A model generated the notes under the pieces. The model saw only the letters and a list, made by a program, of their open reading frames with translations, was not told the DNA's origin and did not search any database. Shown one piece after another: positions 60,634-64,000 of a stretch of DNA of 64,000 nucleotides. The position numbers and the translations under genes are program-made. Every line of letters begins with the position of its first letter. The first letter of the stretch is position 1. Origin of the DNA: Mixta gaviniae (GTDB lineage: Bacteria; Pseudomonadota; Gammaproteobacteria; Enterobacterales; Enterobacteriaceae); NCBI RefSeq assembly GCF_002953195.1, contig NZ_CP026377.1, positions 310,001 through 374,000 on the forward strand, in the 5' to 3' direction.

Positions 60634-61140
60634 GCTGATTCTCAGTTATAAGGCGTTTATCGTTCACGGGTGTCCGTGCCGGCTACGGTCGCTCTGTCGA
60701 GAGTAGAGTGCCTGTTTTAATAAATCTACCGTTACGCAGTCGGCCTAAGCAGGTAACTTTTTCTGCGCTGGCGTCATTTTGCCGCAACGTGACAACATTG
60801 GTGAGCTGCCTGTGCTTGTTTCACTCCTGTTCGGCCGCACGTTTAATCCGGAAATTCTAAAGACAAACGTTATCTGAACGCGGCCCGCTTTATGTGACCG
60901 AGCGGCGCAAGCCCGCCGCTGGCTTGATGAACCGATGGCAAGTTGCCCGCCGGCCGGAGAACGTTGATCCGGGTAACCTCTCCCGGTGATGACGTTAAAC
61001 GAAAAGCGATAAGCGTGCGGCACAACACCCGGACTGTGGCAGGGATAGATGCCACGCAGCTGGCTATATCCCTTTCAAAATTAAGGCCTTCCTTACTTTT
61101 TCGCCTCGCTGACTAAAAAAAACGTAAAACGTTAATAAAA
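60634..61140. other. Intergenic region yhhY-ryhB with an unexplained block
   Basis: About 500 bases. From about 60740 to 61080 the sequence is GC-rich and contains opposed open frames without start signals, plus short inverted repeats: CCGGG/CCCGG near 60976-60993 and GGGATA/TATCCC (about 61041-61071). E. coli has yhhX on the far side of ryhB, but no yhhX-like sequence is present. It may be a dispersed intergenic repeat; this cannot be told from one window. Confidence 0.4.
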
Positions 61141-61143
61141 GGG

Positions 61144-61175
61144 TTTACAGATGCGAATGATAATGATTATTATTG
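61144..61175 (+). promoter_or_regulatory. ryhB promoter with Fur box
   Basis: TTTACA (61144-61149) and TATTAT (61168-61173) form a promoter with 18-base spacing. Across the -10 lies GAATGATAATGATTATTATT, made of overlapping GATAAT/ATTATT hexamers as in Fur boxes (GATAATGATAATCATTATC). Fe-Fur would block transcription when iron is plentiful. Confidence 0.85.
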
Positions 61176-61179
61176 TCAG

Positions 61180-61278
61180 GCACTCCAGCGAGGCCGGTAC
61201 GGACTCACTGCGAAGGCACGACATTGCTCACATTGCTTCCAGTATTTCTTAGCCAGCCCGCGTGCTGGCTTTTTTTTT
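61180..61278 (+). ncRNA. ryhB: Iron-responsive small RNA RyhB
   Basis: The core GCACGACATTGCTCACATTG (61216-61235) followed by CTTCCAGTATTTCTTAGCC matches the conserved seed and Hfq region of RyhB almost base for base. The terminator AGCCAGC (61251-61257) / GCTGGCT (61264-61270) with a T-run also matches. RyhB pairs with mRNAs for iron-using proteins when iron is scarce and promotes their decay with RNase E. Location between yhhY and yhhW fits E. coli, apart from the missing yhhX. The 5' end near 61180 is inferred from the promoter. Confidence 0.94.
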
Positions 61279-61428
61279 GCCTGCGGAACGCCATCCTGGC
61301 ATGCGCAAAATTCGGCCGTCTGCCGCGCCAGACCGTTCACTTTTTTTGAACAGAGAGGTGAACTTTTTCAGCTATCATTCGCATCGCTCCGGGCCCAGAC
61401 TATAAAAAAACATTGAGGAGCCTTGAAC

Positions 61429-62124
61429 ATGATTTACGTACGTAAAGCTGAAGAACGCGGACATGCCAACCACGGCTGGCTGGACAGCTGGCACACTTTC
61501 TCTTTCGCCAACTATTACGATGCTAACTTTATGGGCTTCTCGGCGCTGCGGGTGATTAACGAAGATGTTATCGACGCCGGCCAGGGTTTCGGCACCCATC
61601 CCCATAAAGATATGGAGATCCTGACCTACGTGCTTTCCGGCACCGTAGAGCATCAGGACAGCATGGGCAATAAAGAGCAGATCCCGGCGGGTGAGTTCCA
61701 GATTATGAGCGCCGGTACCGGCGTGCGTCACTCTGAGTACAACGCCAGCAGCAGCGAACCGCTGCATCTGTACCAGATCTGGATCATTCCGGAGTCTACC
61801 GGTATCGAACCGCGCTACGATCAGCGCCGTTTCGCCGACGTGCAGGGCCGTCAGCTGATCCTGTCGCCGGATGCGCGCGACGGTTCGCTGAAGGTGTATC
61901 AGGATATGACCCTGTCGCGCTGGGTACTGAAGGCGGGCGAGAGCGATAGCGTGACGCTGGACGCCGCGCGCCGCATCTGGATCCAGGTGGTGAAGGGTGA
62001 CGTACAGGTCAACGATCAGCCGGTTACCACCAGCGACGCACTGGCCATCTGGGAAGAGAGCGCCCTGACGCTGAAAGCCAGCAGCGATGCGGAAATCCTG
62101 TTGTTTGATCTGCCGCCGGTTTAA
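61429..62124 (+). CDS. yhhW: Pirin-family quercetin dioxygenase YhhW
   Basis: A 231-residue bicupin of the pirin family, the same length as E. coli YhhW. Metal ligands in the N-terminal cupin: GTHPHKDMEILTYVLSG (two His), with EHQDSMGN and SAGTGVRHSEYN (His and Glu). E. coli YhhW oxidises the flavonol quercetin in vitro; the natural substrate is unknown. The ATG at 61429 has TTGAGGAGCC upstream. It lies downstream of ryhB but is separated by its terminator, so it is not part of the sRNA transcript. Confidence 0.93.
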   Translation: MIYVRKAEERGHANHGWLDSWHTFSFANYYDANFMGFSALRVINEDVIDAGQGFGTHPHKDMEILTYVLSGTVEHQDSMGNKEQIPAGEFQIMSAGTGVRHSEYNASSSEPLHLYQIWIIPESTGIEPRYDQRRFADVQGRQLILSPDARDGSLKVYQDMTLSRWVLKAGESDSVTLDAARRIWIQVVKGDVQVNDQPVTTSDALAIWEESALTLKASSDAEILLFDLPPV

Positions 62125-62168
62125 GTCGCACACCGCGCCGTTGTCATCAGATGACGGCCAGGCCTCAG

Positions 62169-62198
62169 GCCGCCGGGGTTGCACCGGCGGCTTTTTTT
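62169..62198 (+). terminator. Terminator of yhhW
   Basis: An 8-bp stem GCCGCCGG (62169-62176) / CCGGCGGC (62184-62191) with a 7-base loop and seven T. Confidence 0.9.
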
Positions 62199-62502
62199 AC
62201 CGGCTGCGATCCTTTCACTCCGGCGCGTTTACCCGTTGAAAAGTGCGGTCGTTGAGCCGCGCCAGTATCGTGATTTCGTTGCCATCGCGCCGGCATCCTG
62301 CTTTTTTCGCGGCGTGGTGCGGCCATCATTATTTCTCGTTTTTTTCCCCTGTATCACGCCGGCAACGTCATTCTTTCCTCTTCCGTCTTCGATAAACGGC
62401 ATCTGCTTTGCGCCCCGCTAACCCGGCCACGTTTTCCCTGCTCGTGGCGTCTGCCTTTTTTTTGTAAACTCAGCGTCATCTTTCTCTGCCCAGCGAACCA
62501 TC
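62199..62502. other. Intergenic region upstream of gntR
   Basis: About 300 bases with T-rich pyrimidine tracts (near 62337-62347 and 62455-62464) and no supported gene. It must hold the gntR promoter; no clear -35/-10 pair or GntR palindrome is seen here. The stretch just before the ATG lacks a strong purine-rich ribosome site. Confidence 0.45.
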
Positions 62503-63498
62503 ATGAAGAAAAAAAGACCCGTGCTGCAGGATGTTGCCGATCGCGTCGGCGTGACGAAAATGACCGTCAGCCGCTACCTGCGCAATCCGCAGCAGGTATC
62601 CGCCGCGCTGGGGGCGAAAATCGCCGTCGTGCTGGATGAACTGGGCTACATACCCAACCGTGCGCCCGATATGCTGTCAAACGCCACCAGCCGCGCCATC
62701 GGCGTGCTGCTGCCGTCGCTGACCAACCAGGTGTTCGCCGACGTACTGCGCGGTATCGAAGCCGTTACCGATGCCGCCGGCTATCAGACGCTGGTGGGCC
62801 ACTTTGGCTACAACGCGGAGAAGGAAGAGTTGCAGCTGCGCTCTCTGCTGGGCTGGAATATCGACGGCCTGATCCTGACCGAACGCACCCATACGCCAGC
62901 CAGCCTGCGCATGATCGAAACCGCCGGCATTCCGGTGATTGAGATGATGGATAGCGTCTCGCCCTGCCTGGATATGGCGGTGGGCTTTGATAACGTGGAA
63001 GCAGCGCGCCAGATGACGCGCGCCATTCTGGCGAAAGGCCATCGCCATACTGTCTATCTTGGCGCGCGGCTGGATGAGCGCACGCTGCAGAAACAGCAGG
63101 GTTATGAGCAGGCGATGCGCGAAGCGGGGCTGGCGCCGCGCAGCGTCATGATGGAGGAGGCATCGTCATTCAGTGCCGGCGCGATGCTGCTGCAGGAGGC
63201 GCGGCAGCGCTATCCGCAAACCGACAGCCTGTTCTGTACCAATGACGATTTGGCGATAGGTGCTATGTTTGAATGTCAGCGCCAGGGCCTGCGCGTGCCG
63301 GAGCAGATGGCGATCGCCGGCTTTCATGGACACGATATCGCGCACGTGGTGACGCCGAAACTGGCGACAGTGTTAACTCCGCGCGAACGTATGGGGCGCG
63401 AGGCGGCGACGCTGCTGCTGGCGCGTATTGGCGGCGATAACAGCGTACATCAGCCGGTCGACGTAGGCTTTGAAATAGAGGAAGGGGAGAGCATCTGA
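62503..63498 (+). CDS. gntR: Gluconate utilisation repressor GntR (LacI family)
   Basis: A 331-residue LacI-family repressor, the E. coli length. N-terminal helix-turn-helix VLQDVADRVGVTKMTVSRYLR (residues 7-27) and hinge, then the periplasmic-binding-like sensor domain (about 65-331; IGVLLPSLTNQVFADVLRGI, FCTNDDLAIGAMF, IAGFHGHDIA). It represses gluconate uptake and kinase genes, and gluconate releases it. A perfect GntR-type palindrome lies between it and gntK. Confidence 0.95.
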   Translation: MKKKRPVLQDVADRVGVTKMTVSRYLRNPQQVSAALGAKIAVVLDELGYIPNRAPDMLSNATSRAIGVLLPSLTNQVFADVLRGIEAVTDAAGYQTLVGHFGYNAEKEELQLRSLLGWNIDGLILTERTHTPASLRMIETAGIPVIEMMDSVSPCLDMAVGFDNVEAARQMTRAILAKGHRHTVYLGARLDERTLQKQQGYEQAMREAGLAPRSVMMEEASSFSAGAMLLQEARQRYPQTDSLFCTNDDLAIGAMFECQRQGLRVPEQMAIAGFHGHDIAHVVTPKLATVLTPRERMGREAATLLLARIGGDNSVHQPVDVGFEIEEGESI

Positions 63499-63590
63499 AT
63501 CTGATGTTTTTTTGAACCCGCTCACAATTCCAGGCTTTTCTTTGCAGACTGGTTGCGCTGATGTGCGCACGTACTGAGAATGGGTACGGC

Positions 63591-63608
63591 AATGTTATCG
63601 GTAACATT
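63591..63608. promoter_or_regulatory. GntR operator upstream of gntK
   Basis: AATGTTATCGGTAACATT is an inverted repeat (AATGTTA/TAACATT around TCGG) that fits the GntR operator, which has ATGTTA half-sites. It lies 30 bases before the gntK ATG, well placed for blocking RNA polymerase. Confidence 0.82.
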
Positions 63609-63637
63609 CGCATTTTCATCTGCCGGAGCTAACAATA

Positions 63638-64000
63638 ATGCAAATTCAGTCGCCGTCACATCATGTGTTTATTTTGATGGGCGTATCAGGCAGCGGCAAA
63701 TCCGCCGTGGCTTATGAAGTCTCGCACCAGCTGAAAACCGCGTTTCTCGATGGCGATTTTCTTCACCCGCGTGCCAATATCGAAAAGATGGCCGAAGGCC
63801 ACCCGCTTAATGACAGCGACCGTCAGCCCTGGCTGCAGGCGGTTAACGATGCGGCGTTCGCTATGCAGCGCACTCAGGCCGTATCGATCATCGTCTGTTC
63901 CGCACTGAAAAAAAGCTATCGCGACATCCTGCGCAAAGGCAACAGCAACCTCTCTTTCATCTATCTGAAGGGCGAGTTTGCCACCATCGAAAGCCGGCTG
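63638..64000 (+). CDS. gntK: Thermoresistant gluconokinase GntK, N-terminal part
   Basis: The first 121 codons of gluconate kinase; the gene runs off the window end. The P-loop is LMGVSGSGKSAVAYE near residue 14, followed by LDGDFLHPRANIEKMAEGHP and LNDSDRQPWLQAVND, both highly conserved in GntK. It phosphorylates D-gluconate to 6-phosphogluconate with ATP, feeding the pentose phosphate and Entner-Doudoroff routes. In E. coli the permease gene gntU follows. CCGGAGC precedes the ATG and a GntR operator lies upstream. Confidence 0.95.
   Translation, partial: MQIQSPSHHVFILMGVSGSGKSAVAYEVSHQLKTAFLDGDFLHPRANIEKMAEGHPLNDSDRQPWLQAVNDAAFAMQRTQAVSIIVCSALKKSYRDILRKGNSNLSFIYLKGEFATIESRL

Noticed and set aside
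60745..61023. Minus-strand frame of 92 codons between yhhY and ryhB
   Set aside because: Overlapping frames are open in other phases, no ribosome site is seen, and I cannot confirm a family; it is kept only as part of the unexplained block.

Overview
The window is chromosomal DNA from a GC-rich enterobacterium. Gene order and protein sequences fit Enterobacterales, most likely the Erwiniaceae (Pantoea/Mixta/Erwinia type). A long right-hand part keeps the E. coli order dcrB-yhhQ-tusA-yhhN-yhhM-yhhL-rsmD-ftsY-ftsE-ftsX-rpoH-panM-livKHMGF-ugpBAECQ-yhhA-ggt-yhhY-ryhB-yhhW-gntR-gntK, while the left part carries accessory metabolic clusters. The genus call is an inference from gene content only.

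Layout. 1-8.7 kb: an orphan LuxR-type regulator, an ArcZ-like small RNA, a zinc alcohol dehydrogenase, PncC, a frameshifted autotransporter, a secreted alpha/beta hydrolase and an M19 dipeptidase. 8.8-14.4 kb: complete pqqABCDEF operon for the redox cofactor PQQ. 14.5-24 kb: GAF-GGDEF diguanylate cyclase, hemB, a heat-shock-type small Hsp, a metallo-beta-lactamase-fold hydrolase, proP, uxuA with a divergent GntR-family regulator, and yhhT (frameshifted). yhhS follows at 24.2-25.4 kb. 25.4-38 kb: a myo-inositol catabolic island (iolI-like, iolA, iolB, iolR, fused iolC-J, iolD, iolG, iolH, iolE) that sits between yhhS and dcrB, which are neighbours in E. coli. It encodes every enzymatic step from inositol to acetyl-CoA plus DHAP, but no transporter. 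38-47 kb: conserved housekeeping genes with FtsY/FtsE/FtsX and sigma-32. 47.7-52.7 kb: branched-chain amino acid ABC transporter. 52.8-57.8 kb: glycerol-3-phosphate transporter behind an array of PhoB half-sites. 57.8-64 kb: yhhA, gamma-glutamyltransferase, yhhY, the Fur-controlled sRNA RyhB, pirin yhhW and the gluconate genes gntR and gntK (gntK cut by the window end).

Regulatory RNAs are the most rewarding part: RyhB with its Fur box, a preQ1-I riboswitch in front of yhhQ, an RNA stretch matching the functional 3' half of ArcZ in an unexpected place, and a ROSE-like thermometer with a sigma-32-like promoter in front of the small Hsp gene. Hairpins follow the first gene of the pqq, liv and ugp operons, as expected where the first product is needed in excess.

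Four reading frames (autotransporter, yhhT, ftsY, ggt) are each broken by one missing base in a short G or T run. ftsY is essential in E. coli, so these look like residual consensus errors rather than four real pseudogenes. Several short in-frame tandem repeats (51 bp in ftsY, 39 bp after the iolI-like gene, 37 bp at the end of uxuA) suggest local slippage-driven expansion. I found no phage, IS element, CRISPR array, tRNA or rRNA, and no clearly new multi-gene system.
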